Source: an uncultured Rhodospirillales bacterium (GTDB lineage: Bacteria; Pseudomonadota; Alphaproteobacteria; Acetobacterales; Acetobacteraceae). Taken from it: a stretch of DNA of 8,977 bases. The notes below the pieces were generated by a model. That model saw only the letters and a list, made by a program, of their open reading frames with translations, did not search any database and had not been told where the DNA came from. Numbering within the stretch: position 1 is the first letter of the stretch; the number at the start of each line of letters is the position of its first letter. The DNA lies in the NCBI GenBank assembly GCA_903904805.1, contig CAIVDX010000192.1:1-8977 (forward strand). Direction: 5' to 3'. Shown here one piece after another: positions 1-6,412 of this stretch. A program made the position numbers and the translations under genes.

Positions 1-291
1 CGTGTGGTGGGCATCAGCAAGCTCGCCCGCGTTGTCGAGGCATTCGGCAAGCGCCTGCAGATCCAGGAGAAGCTCACCTCGCAGATCGCCAACGCCATCA
101 ACGATGTGCTGCAGCCGCGCGGTGTCGCTGTGATCATTGAGGCCTCGCATCAATGCATGACCACCCGCGGGGTGCACATGCCCGGCGTCGGTCTGGTCAC
201 CAGCAAGATGCTCGGCGCCTTCCGCGACGACCCGACCACACGCCGTGAATTGCTGTCGATGATCGGCTCACGCCCGATGGGGTCGGCCTGA
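1..291 (+). CDS. folE: GTP cyclohydrolase I, C-terminal half (5' end outside window)
   Basis: FolE converts GTP to 7,8-dihydroneopterin triphosphate plus formate, the first step of tetrahydrofolate synthesis in the cytoplasm. The 96 visible residues carry conserved C-terminal blocks of the family: VGISKLARVVEAF near the start, LQIQEKLTSQIA, then SHQCMTTRGVHMPG. The Cys of HQCMT (codon 154-156) corresponds to one of the zinc ligands of the family. The frame is open at base 1, so the gene starts upstream. Since family members are about 190-220 residues long, roughly half is missing. It ends with TGA, and 39 bp separate it from the type III polyketide synthase gene. A strong inverted repeat in that gap may end its transcript. 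Nothing links folate synthesis to the genes downstream, so the adjacency may be accidental. Confidence 0.96.
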   Translation, partial: RVVGISKLARVVEAFGKRLQIQEKLTSQIANAINDVLQPRGVAVIIEASHQCMTTRGVHMPGVGLVTSKMLGAFRDDPTTRRELLSMIGSRPMGSA

Positions 292-301
292 CATCAATGA
301 C

Positions 302-338
302 ACGCTCATGCCCGTTGCTGTGAGGCGGGCATGAGCGT
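302..338 (+). promoter_or_regulatory. Perfect 13-bp inverted repeat over the polyketide synthase start codon
   Basis: The arms are 302-314 (acgctcatgcccg) and 326-338 (cgggcatgagcgt), perfectly complementary, with an 11-nt loop at 315-325. The ATG of the polyketide synthase (331-333) lies in the 3' arm, and its GAGG ribosome binding site (322-325) lies at the end of the loop. A short T-rich stretch (ctttctc, 339-345) follows. As RNA this could be a factor-independent terminator for folE, or a hairpin that masks the synthase start codon, or both. The geometry is directly visible. The function is inference. Confidence 0.6.
322..325 (+). promoter_or_regulatory. Ribosome binding site (GAGG) for the type III polyketide synthase
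   Basis: GAGG sits 5 nt before ATG 331. An in-frame stop (TGA 298-300) lies upstream and no other start codon occurs between it and 331. This site therefore fixes the start. It lies in the loop of the hairpin described at 302-338. Confidence 0.6.
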
Positions 339-1395
339 CTTTCTCAATCGCATCGGCACCGCGGTGCCGGCGCATCAGGTGCACCAGGCATTCTGCCTGT
401 TCGCCGCCAGCCTCTTTCCCGACCCACACCAGGGCGAGATCTTCCACCGCATGGTCGATCGCGCGCAGATCGAGCGCCGCTGGAGCGTGCTCTGCCCCGA
501 TCCTGTCGATCCCACTCGCGGCGTAACGGATGGCTTCTACCGCAACGGCGATTTCCCCAGCACCGGCACACGGATGCGCCGCTACGCCGTCGAGGCTCCC
601 AAACTGGCCTTTGCGGCACTTGAAGATCTGGATCTGACCGCCGACGAGCGCAACGGCATCACGCATCTTGTCATCGCCAGCTGCACCGGCTTTTCCGCCC
701 CGGGCATCGACCACGCGATCCGCCAGCATCTGGGGCTGCGCGAGAGCACCGAGCGCACCATCGTCGGCTTCATGGGCTGCCAGGCCGCGATCACCGCGAT
801 GAAGCTCGCCTTTCACATCATGCGCAGCGAACCGGATGCGCGCGTGCTCGTGGTCAATCTCGAACTCTGCAGCCTGCATCTGCAACAGCGCCCGAAACTG
901 TCGCAGAACCTGGCGTTCCTGCTGTTCGGCGACGGCTGCTCGGCGGCCCTGTTCAGCAGCGATCCGGTCGGGTTGCGCGTCGATGGCTTCCACGCCGCGG
1001 TGGTGGCGGATGCGGCAGAGCAGATCACCTGGCATATTGGCGATGATGGTTTCGATATGGTGCTCTCCGGCCAGGTGCCGGCCACCCTGATGCGCGCGCT
1101 GCCCACGCAGTTGCCGGTGATTCTCGGCGGGCTTGATCATCGCGCCGTCGATCTCTGGGCGATTCATCCGGGCGGACGCAGCATCCTCGATGCGGTGCAG
1201 GAGGGGCTCGATCTTCCAGCCAACGCGCTGAGCCATTCCCGTGGCGTGCTCAGGAAGTATGGCAACATGTCGTCGCCCACCGTGATGTTCGTGCTGCGCT
1301 CGATGATGGATGCGGCGCTGCCCGGTCAGACCGGCTGCGCGATGGCCTTCGGGCCAGGGCTGTCCGCCGAGATGATGCGCTTCGGCACGGTTTGA
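331..1395 (+). CDS. Type III polyketide synthase (chalcone/alkylresorcinol synthase family)
   Basis: Homodimeric ketosynthases of this family extend an acyl-CoA starter with malonyl-CoA and cyclise the product, without an acyl carrier protein. The 354 residues match the usual size. The catalytic triad is intact: Cys150 in GFMGCQAA, His279 in AIHPGGRSILDAV and Asn312 in KYGNMSSPTVMF. Other family blocks are GTAVP near residue 9, CTGFSAPG near 118, LLFGDGCSAALF near 198 and the C-terminal GPGLSAE loop near 341. Bacterial members next to methyltransferase and flavoprotein genes usually make alkylresorcinols or alkylpyrones from fatty acyl starters, so a phenolic lipid is the best guess. The actual starter and ring type cannot be read here. 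The start is ATG 331, the only in-frame start near the conserved N-terminus. It is probably cotranscribed with the next two genes. Translation may be limited by the hairpin over its start. Confidence 0.95.
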   Translation: MSVFLNRIGTAVPAHQVHQAFCLFAASLFPDPHQGEIFHRMVDRAQIERRWSVLCPDPVDPTRGVTDGFYRNGDFPSTGTRMRRYAVEAPKLAFAALEDLDLTADERNGITHLVIASCTGFSAPGIDHAIRQHLGLRESTERTIVGFMGCQAAITAMKLAFHIMRSEPDARVLVVNLELCSLHLQQRPKLSQNLAFLLFGDGCSAALFSSDPVGLRVDGFHAAVVADAAEQITWHIGDDGFDMVLSGQVPATLMRALPTQLPVILGGLDHRAVDLWAIHPGGRSILDAVQEGLDLPANALSHSRGVLRKYGNMSSPTVMFVLRSMMDAALPGQTGCAMAFGPGLSAEMMRFGTV

Positions 1396-1398
1396 GAC

Positions 1399-2094
1399 AT
1401 GAAACGGATCAATCGCCCGGAATGGATGGACGACCCGGCCGCCACCGAGGCGGATTTCGAAGCCGCCCTGAAGGACCTTGAGTTTCTCGGCCGCATCACC
1501 TTCGGTGCCCGTCCCACGCTCGCCTGGCTCGACGCGCTGGTAAAGCGCACCGGTGCCACACATCTCTCGGTGCTCGATCTCGGCGCGGGCGGTGGCGAGA
1601 TGCTGCGCGCGGTGTCCGCCTGGGGCAGGCGCCGCGGCATCACACTTGACCTCACCGGTCTCGATCGCAGCCCCTGGGCGGAGACATATGCGCGCGCGGC
1701 CGGCACCGAAGGCAACTGGCTCACCTGCGACCTGTTCGACGTTCCGGCCGAGCAGAAATATGACGTGATCCTGTGCAGCCTGTTCACCCATCATCTCAGC
1801 GACGACGAGATGGTGCGCTTCCTGCGCTGGCTGCCGCAGCACGCGACCCTCGGCTGGCTGATCAGCGACGTGCACCGCCACTGGCTGCCCTGGATCGTGC
1901 TGTGGGCGGGCACCCGGCTGCTGCGCCTGGCACCGATGGTGATCCATGACAGCACCATCTCCATCTCGCGCAGCTTCGTGCGCGAGGATCTCGAGGGCCT
2001 GATCGAGCATGCCGGGATTTCGGCAGAGCTGCACTGGTCCTTTCCGTTTCGATGGATTGTGCAGGGGGCGCCGGCAGCGCCCACCGGCCGGTGA
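1399..2094 (+). CDS. Class I SAM-dependent methyltransferase of the polyketide cassette
   Basis: This 231-residue protein has a Rossmann-type methyltransferase core. Motif I is VLDLGAGGGE at 58-67, the likely ribose-binding acidic residue is Asp89 in LTGLDRS, and a post-motif segment SLFTHHLSD lies at 127-135. After the core a conserved-looking SDVHRH stretch (156-161) leads into a hydrophobic, aromatic segment (162-180, WLPWIVLWAG onward) that could contact membrane or lipid substrate. By context it probably O- or C-methylates the product of the upstream polyketide synthase, possibly after hydroxylation by the downstream flavoprotein. The substrate is inferred from context alone. It starts 3 bp after the synthase stop with no convincing ribosome binding site, which suggests translational coupling. 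Streptomyces SrsB, the functional analogue, is an integral-membrane methyltransferase of another fold, so the two would not be homologues. Moderately sure of role, very sure of fold. Confidence 0.88.
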   Translation: MKRINRPEWMDDPAATEADFEAALKDLEFLGRITFGARPTLAWLDALVKRTGATHLSVLDLGAGGGEMLRAVSAWGRRRGITLDLTGLDRSPWAETYARAAGTEGNWLTCDLFDVPAEQKYDVILCSLFTHHLSDDEMVRFLRWLPQHATLGWLISDVHRHWLPWIVLWAGTRLLRLAPMVIHDSTISISRSFVREDLEGLIEHAGISAELHWSFPFRWIVQGAPAAPTGR

Positions 2095-3137
2095 TCGACG
2101 TGCTGGTTGTCGGCGGCGGCCCGGCCGGTGCCGCCGCCGCCTGGTCGCTGGCGCGGTCGGGCCGCTGCCCCCTCATCGTCGAGCGCAGCGCCAGCCAAAC
2201 CGAACCGGTCTGCGGCCAGTTCCTCGGTCCCGACGCGGTTCACAGCCTCGCCCGCATGGGGCTGTATCCAGCCGATCTCGGCGCGGTGCCGATCACCCGG
2301 CTGATGCTCGCTCACCGCCATGCACGGGCGGCGATGGACCTGCCCTTCACCGGCTGGTCGTTGCCCCGTCGAACCATGGACGCCGCCCTGCTCGACTGTG
2401 CCGGCGCGGCCGGCGCACAGATCCGGCGTGGCGTCTCGGTGCGATCCGCCGACCGAGACAACGATGGCTGGCGCATCCGCCTCGATGACGACACATGGGT
2501 GCAGGCCCGCGATCTGGTCGTGGCCAGCGGCAAGCACGCGCTGCGCGGCTTCGCCCGCCGACCCGGCGGATCGGTTGGGCTGAAGCTGCATCTGCGGCTG
2601 TCCTGCCCGCTCGACGCAACCGTGCTGCTGCCCGGCCGCGGCTTCTATGCCGGGCTGCAGCCCGGCCCCGATGGTCTGGCCAATCTGTGCGCGGCGTTCC
2701 GATCGGGTCCACCCGGCGATGTCGCCGGCTTCATCGCCAAGGTCGCGCAGGCCTCCGATCTCGGGGCGCAGCTGCTGGACGGCGCGGTGTCCGTCCAGCC
2801 GCGGCCCACCGCCATCGCCGGCGTGCCGTATGGCTGGATGTTCGGCGGTCGCAGCCAGGCGTTCCGGATCGGCGACCAGTTCGCGGTGGTGCCCTCCTTC
2901 TGCGGTGACGGCGTGGCGATGGCGCTCGCCGGCGGCCTGCTGCTGGGCGAGGCGGCCGGCAGCGGCCCTGACGCCTTCCACCGCACCCTGCGCGCCCGTC
3001 TTGCCAAGCCAATGCGCTGGGCCGCCCCGGCCGGCGCCCTGTTTGCCCACACGCCGGGACTGGTGGTGCGCACCGCCGCGCTGATCCCGCCCCTGGCCCG
3101 GCTGCTCGCCGCCCAGGCCCGCGTCGTGCCTGCGTGA
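2091..3137 (+). CDS. FAD-dependent oxidoreductase (geranylgeranyl reductase / aromatic hydroxylase-like)
   Basis: A flavoprotein with an N-terminal dinucleotide-binding fold: DVLVVGGGPAGAAAAWSLA right at the start, the acidic end of strand 2 in LIVERS, and PVCGQFLGP just after, as in many members of this superfamily. The second FAD motif appears late as FRIGDQFAVVP followed by SFCGDGVAMALAGG. The likely start is GTG 2091, which overlaps the methyltransferase stop as GTGA and puts the first strand at the usual distance from the N-terminus (348 aa). An ATG at 2052 would add 13 residues. Neither has a clear ribosome binding site. By context it probably hydroxylates or oxidises the aromatic polyketide product, as SrsC does in Streptomyces phenolic-lipid synthesis, but a reductase acting on an isoprenoid chain cannot be excluded. 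Its stop directly abuts the stop of the convergent DUF4260 gene. Confidence 0.88.
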   Translation: MIDVLVVGGGPAGAAAAWSLARSGRCPLIVERSASQTEPVCGQFLGPDAVHSLARMGLYPADLGAVPITRLMLAHRHARAAMDLPFTGWSLPRRTMDAALLDCAGAAGAQIRRGVSVRSADRDNDGWRIRLDDDTWVQARDLVVASGKHALRGFARRPGGSVGLKLHLRLSCPLDATVLLPGRGFYAGLQPGPDGLANLCAAFRSGPPGDVAGFIAKVAQASDLGAQLLDGAVSVQPRPTAIAGVPYGWMFGGRSQAFRIGDQFAVVPSFCGDGVAMALAGGLLLGEAAGSGPDAFHRTLRARLAKPMRWAAPAGALFAHTPGLVVRTAALIPPLARLLAAQARVVPA

Positions 3138-3521
3138 TCAGCCGGTACGGACATCACCAAGATGGGTGTGATGGAAATCATCGGCGTATTTCAGCCCGTA
3201 GCCGAGCAGCCGGTCGAAGCCGATATGCGCCAGCCAGATCAGCGCCATCAGCGACCCCTGGCCGCCCCACCAGACCACGGCCAGCAGGGCGGGGGCGAGG
3301 GTGGTGTGGCCGAGATTATAGACCCACGCGCCAAATTTCGGATCGCGCAGATAGCCCAGCATACTCACATCCGGCAGCAGGAACAGCAGCGCGAACATCG
3401 CCCAGCCGCCGCCCAGCAGGTGATAGGCCCAGACCGCGGCGGCCAATGCCACGCCGCCTTCCAATCGCAGCATCACGGGCGGCAGGGAAGCAGGAAAGGC
3501 AGGCACGAAGGCGATGCGCAT
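3138..3521 (-). CDS. DUF4260 family small integral membrane protein
   Basis: Recognised as DUF4260 from its run of motifs. MLRLEGG lies near residue 17, PDVSMLGYLRDPKFGAWVYN at 50-69, WLAHIGFDRLLGYGLKY at 96-112, and THLG near the C-terminus. Four hydrophobic stretches (roughly 20-37, 39-56, 71-88 and 90-101) indicate a compact inner-membrane protein. Molecular function is unknown for the family. I chose ATG 3521 because GGAGA (3527-3531) sits 5 nt upstream, and the resulting 127 residues suit the family. ATG 3533 or GTG 3536 would add a few residues, and the frame is open back to a TTG at 3563. The gene diverges from a LysR-type regulator gene, which probably controls it. Its stop directly abuts that of the oxidoreductase gene on the other strand. 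Confidence 0.88.
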   Translation of the reverse strand: MRIAFVPAFPASLPPVMLRLEGGVALAAAVWAYHLLGGGWAMFALLFLLPDVSMLGYLRDPKFGAWVYNLGHTTLAPALLAVVWWGGQGSLMALIWLAHIGFDRLLGYGLKYADDFHHTHLGDVRTG

Positions 3522-3526
3522 GGCGG

Positions 3527-3531
3527 TCTCC
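3527..3531 (-). promoter_or_regulatory. Ribosome binding site (GGAGA) deciding the DUF4260 start
   Basis: GGAGA on the minus strand ends 5 nt before ATG 3521. The farther starts (ATG 3533, GTG 3536, TTG 3563) have only a weaker GGGCGGG stretch or nothing upstream. This favours the shorter protein. Confidence 0.45.
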
Positions 3532-3563
3532 ATCACTGACCCGCCCGATCTAGTCGTGCCCAA

Positions 3564-3610
3564 GCCTCAACAACATTGTATAAGAACGTTCATCAGCTCA
3601 TAAAAAATCG
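3564..3610. promoter_or_regulatory. Divergent promoter/operator region between DUF4260 and lysR-type genes
   Basis: This is a short AT-richer island between two divergent genes. It contains a perfect 8-bp palindrome GAACGTTC (3584-3591). Immediately next to it is an interrupted palindrome atcagctcat (3592-3601), symmetric except for its third and eighth bases. The minus strand offers TATACA (3577-3582) as a possible -10 for the DUF4260 gene. A LysR-type protein commonly binds such a site to repress itself and control the divergent gene. No confident -35 box is visible, and the promoter assignment is tentative. Confidence 0.4.
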
Positions 3611-4501
3611 ATGAGCCAACCGCCACCATCCTGGGACCTGTTCACCGCCTTCGCCGCCGTGATGCGCACGCGCAGCCTGTCCGCGGCCGCCCGGGAGCTG
3701 GGCACCGCGCAGCCGACCGTGCGCCGACAGGTCGCGTCACTGGAGGCGGCCCTCGGCGTGGCGCTGTTCACCCGGTCCCCCGCCGGCCTCACACCCACCG
3801 ACGCGGCGACCCGACTGCTGCCCCATGCGCAGGAGATGGCGGCCAGCGCCGCCGCCGCCATCCGCGCCGCCTCGGGCCTCGCCAGCGCGGATGCCGGCAC
3901 CGTGCGGATCACCAGCAGCGAGGTGGTCGGCACCGAGATACTGCCGGGGCTGCTCGCCCCGCTGATGGCCGCCCACCCCGGGCTGGTCATTGAACTGGCC
4001 CCCACCAACCGCACCGAGGACCTGCTGCGGCGCGATGCCGACATCGCCCTGCGCATGGTCCGCCCCACCCAGGTCGGACTGCTCGCAAGGCTGCTGGGCG
4101 AGATCGAGATCGGGCTGTTCGCCCACCGGTCCTATCTCGCCCGCCTGCCTTCCCCGGCCAGCATGGCGGACCTCGGCGGCCACAGCCTGATCGGAGAGGA
4201 GCATCCCGGCCCGCTCGCCCAGGCGATCGCCACGATCAAGGGTGCGCCGCCGGATCTTGCCTTCACCTGGCGCAGCGACAGCGATCTCGCCCAGCTTGCC
4301 GCCCTGCGCGCGGGCATCGGCATTGGCGTCTGTCAGGCGCCCATCGCGGCGCGGGAGGGGCTGATCCGGGTGCTGCCTGAGGTCGCGTTGGCGCTGCCGG
4401 TCTGGCTCGCCATGCACGAGGATCTGCGCGCGGTGCCCATCATGCGCCTGGTGTTCGACCATCTGGCGGCGACCTGGCGCCTCGGACAGTCCCATGCGTG
4501 A
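3611..4501 (+). CDS. LysR-type transcriptional regulator
   Basis: At 296 residues it has the standard length and layout of LysR-type regulators. The N-terminal winged helix-turn-helix spans about residues 8-67 (LFTAFAAVMRTRSLSAAARE, then TAQPTVRRQVASLEAALGVALFTR). A linker helix follows, then an effector-binding domain from about residue 95 (GTVRITSSEVVGTEILPGLL) to the end. Such proteins bind DNA as tetramers and respond to a small ligand, which cannot be told from the sequence. The gene diverges from the DUF4260 gene across a short palindrome-bearing gap, so that gene and itself are the likely targets. The ATG start has no ribosome binding site and lies just after an A-rich stretch, so the message may have a very short leader. 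The acyltransferase gene begins 36 bp after its stop on the same strand. Shared transcription is possible. Confidence 0.94.
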   Translation: MSQPPPSWDLFTAFAAVMRTRSLSAAARELGTAQPTVRRQVASLEAALGVALFTRSPAGLTPTDAATRLLPHAQEMAASAAAAIRAASGLASADAGTVRITSSEVVGTEILPGLLAPLMAAHPGLVIELAPTNRTEDLLRRDADIALRMVRPTQVGLLARLLGEIEIGLFAHRSYLARLPSPASMADLGGHSLIGEEHPGPLAQAIATIKGAPPDLAFTWRSDSDLAQLAALRAGIGIGVCQAPIAAREGLIRVLPEVALALPVWLAMHEDLRAVPIMRLVFDHLAATWRLGQSHA

Positions 4502-4537
4502 GGCCCGCCTGCCCATCTGTGGCGGTCGATCCGCGCA

Positions 4538-5638
4538 ATGACGACGCACTCGTTCCCCCCGCGTGGCGCAACCACCGCCCGAGACGCACAGGGCTTCGCA
4601 TGTCTGCATGGGCTGCGCGGCGTGCTCGCGCTGTGGGTGGTGCTGTATCACACGTCGCCCGGCGCCTTTGGCCCGCTGCATGTGGCGCGCCACGGCTATC
4701 TCGCGGTGGACATGTTCTTCCTGATGAGCGGCTTCATCCTGATGCACACGCATCAACAGGATTTCCGCCGGCTGACCCTGCGCGCGGCACTGCATTTCTG
4801 GTCGTTGCGCGTCTGGCGCACCTATCCCCTCAACATCGCCGCCTGTCTGGTGAGCGTGGCGGTCACACTGGCGATCGCCGGCTGGCTGCCGCCTGCTGCG
4901 ACGTTGATCGACAGCGCTCTGTTCATGAACAGCTGGGACATCCCGGTGATCGACCGCGTTGCGAATGGCCCGATCTGGTCATTGAAAGTCGAATGGTACG
5001 GCTACCTCGCCTTTCCGATGCTGTGCTGGGCGCTCAATCGCCTCTCACCACGTGCCGCGGTGATGCTGATTGCGCCTGCGATCCTGGCGATCGAGGTGGG
5101 GGTGCTCGCCTCTGGTTGGCTCGGCCCGGATTTCACTGCGATGAACCTGCCGCACCAACTGCTGCGGCTGGCCGGCGGCTTCGGGCTGGGCTGCGTGCTG
5201 CGGGTGGGATTCGAGCATCCGCTGGTGCGGCACATGCGCGGCGACGGGCTGATGCTGGCAATGCTGGCCGGTGCGATCCTGGTGTTGTTGCTCAGCGAAC
5301 CGCCGGGCACGCTGCCCCTCCTGGCAGTGATCGTGATGATCGCCTGCCGCCCCGGCCGATTGACCCAGTGGCTGCTGACCAACCGGGTGGCGAGCTATCT
5401 CGGCCGCATCTCGTTCAGCATCTACATGGTGCATGTGCCGATCGTGACGCTGTTCTACGACCTGCAGCTTCAGGCCGGCGGCGCCCTGCCGAGCGGGGCG
5501 TTCACCCTCGGCGCCCTCATCACAGCCTTCGCGCTGGCGAGCCTGCTCTGCCGGCTGCTCGAGGAGCCCGCACGCCGCGTCGGCCGTCGGCTGACCAACG
5601 TCCATCTGCCCCTCCTGTACGGCCACCAACAGGGATGA
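4538..5638 (+). CDS. Acyltransferase-3 family membrane protein (OafA/YrhL-like)
   Basis: Members of this family use an acyl donor on the cytoplasmic side to O-acylate sugars or lipids at the inner membrane, for example in LPS or exopolysaccharide modification. The 366 residues carry the family signature. GLRGVLALWVVLYH includes Arg27 and the key His38. YLAVDMFFLMSGFIL spans 54-68, the RVWRTYPL segment lies near 91, PIWSLKVEW at 145-153 has Glu152, and LGRISFSIYMVH is at 288-299. About ten hydrophobic helices are visible, ending in the RLLEEPARR motif common to the family. ATG 4538 gives a normal N-terminus. No strong ribosome binding site is seen. A second, broken copy follows 110 bp downstream, so this is the functional member of a tandem duplication. 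The substrate is unknown, and no sugar-polymer gene is nearby to suggest one. Confidence 0.92.
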   Translation: MTTHSFPPRGATTARDAQGFACLHGLRGVLALWVVLYHTSPGAFGPLHVARHGYLAVDMFFLMSGFILMHTHQQDFRRLTLRAALHFWSLRVWRTYPLNIAACLVSVAVTLAIAGWLPPAATLIDSALFMNSWDIPVIDRVANGPIWSLKVEWYGYLAFPMLCWALNRLSPRAAVMLIAPAILAIEVGVLASGWLGPDFTAMNLPHQLLRLAGGFGLGCVLRVGFEHPLVRHMRGDGLMLAMLAGAILVLLLSEPPGTLPLLAVIVMIACRPGRLTQWLLTNRVASYLGRISFSIYMVHVPIVTLFYDLQLQAGGALPSGAFTLGALITAFALASLLCRLLEEPARRVGRRLTNVHLPLLYGHQQG

Positions 5639-5748
5639 GCGGTTCGGCCGCACATTCAGCCGTCACGGTTCCCTCGCCTGAGGCATGGCGCACGGGCCGG
5701 GCGCGTGCTTGAAGGCTGCCATCCCATGCGAGCCATTCGATCCAATTG
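5639..5748. other. Spacer between the two acyltransferase copies
   Basis: No gene is supported here. Its last bases resemble the leader of the intact copy: tcgatcc occurs at 4528-4534 and again at 5739-5745. In the intact copy it is followed by 3 bp and then ATG, and in the second copy by TTG codons. The duplication therefore included part of the leader. No convincing terminator is visible. Confidence 0.45.
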
Positions 5749-6407
5749 TTGACGACACAGCCGCCCCGCTCCAGCGCCCAGACCACCGCGCGACGGGAGG
5801 AAGGCTTTGCCTGCCTGCACGGGCTGCGCGCCGGCCATCATACTGGGCGAGCATACTGGGCGAGGTCGCGCTGTTCAGCTTCGGGGTCGGCGGACTCCAG
5901 TTCGACAATCAGGGCTTCGACCGGCAATTGCTGCGCATGGCGAGCGGCTTCTGGCTAGGATGTGTGTTGCGGGTGGGCTTCGACCATCAGCTGGTGCGGC
6001 GCATGCGCGGCGACGGACTGATGGTGGCGATGATTGCCGCCGCACTGATGGTGCTGTTGATCGGCGACCCGTCGCTGTCGCTGCCATTTCTGGCAGTGAT
6101 CGTGGTGACCGCCTGCAGGCCCGGAGCGCTGACTCGTCTGCTGTTGGCCAACCCGGTCGCGCTCTGGCTCGGCCGGCTCTCCTTCAGCATCTACATGGTG
6201 CATTTCCCGATCATGGTGCTGTTCGGCTATGTGCAGCATAGCGCCGGCGGGGCTGTGCCAGGCTGGGCGTCCACGCTCGCCACGCTGCTGGCGACATGTG
6301 TGGCGGCAAGCCTGATCTGCCGCTGGATCGAGGAGCCAGCGCGCCGCTTTGGTCGGCGCCTCACCGAGGCACGTTTGCCACTGGCCCCGACTGCACGGAA
6401 CAGGTGA
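5749..6407 (+). pseudogene. Decayed second copy of the acyltransferase-3 gene (internal deletion and frameshift)
   Basis: The 5' part, starting at TTG 5749, reads TTQPPRSSAQTTARREEGFACLHGLR, matching the N-terminus of the intact upstream copy (TTARDAQGFACLHGLR). The match then breaks off and resumes in another frame at about 5865, with a stretch equivalent to residue ~186 of the intact copy. It continues to the end (QLLRMASGFWLGCVLRVGF, MRGDGLM, LGRLSFSIYMVH, EEPARRFGRRL) and stops at 6405-6407. By eye about three-fifths of the C-terminal residues are identical between the copies. About 160 codons are missing, including the LYH histidine, the FFLMSGF helix and the WSLKVEW segment, so no acyltransferase activity is expected. 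The N-terminal frame hits TAG at 5956. The C-terminal frame is open back to an ATG at 5685 (240 codons), but that upstream part has no similarity to the family. A 13-bp tandem repeat lies at the break. Confidence 0.88.
5839..5864 (+). repeat. 13-bp tandem duplication (catactgggcgag x2) at the deletion junction
   Basis: Two exact adjacent copies, 5839-5851 and 5852-5864, lie exactly where the second acyltransferase copy switches reading frame and skips from residue ~28 to ~186 of its intact paralogue. The length is not a multiple of three. Collapsing one copy would still not bring the two halves into a single frame, so the deletion itself was also out of frame. Confidence 0.9.
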
Positions 6408-6412
6408 CTGAT

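Noticed and set aside
268..2034. Long minus-strand open frame (588 codons) opposite the polyketide synthase and methyltransferase
   Set aside because: It is antisense to two clear genes. The translation is Arg/Gly/Ala/His-rich with no recognisable domain, typical of the complementary strand of GC-rich coding DNA.
1791..3050. Minus-strand open frame (419 codons) opposite the methyltransferase and oxidoreductase
   Set aside because: It overlaps well-supported genes on the other strand, and its translation is low-complexity without family motifs.
3737..4795. Minus-strand open frame (352 codons) opposite the LysR-type and acyltransferase genes
   Set aside because: It is a shadow of two genes with clear domains and has no motif of its own.
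5690..5708. Small inverted repeat gcacg/cgtgc after the intact acyltransferase gene, considered as a terminator
   Set aside because: The stem is only 5 bp with a 9-nt loop and no T-run. This is within chance expectation in GC-rich DNA.
4498..5712. Plus-strand open frame (404 codons) in another frame over the acyltransferase
   Set aside because: It is a frame shadow. The acyltransferase-3 motifs are all in the frame starting at 4538.
5749..6407. A mobile element as the cause of the broken acyltransferase copy
   Set aside because: No transposase, terminal inverted repeats or target-site duplication are visible. The 13-bp repeats are directly adjacent and surround no insert.
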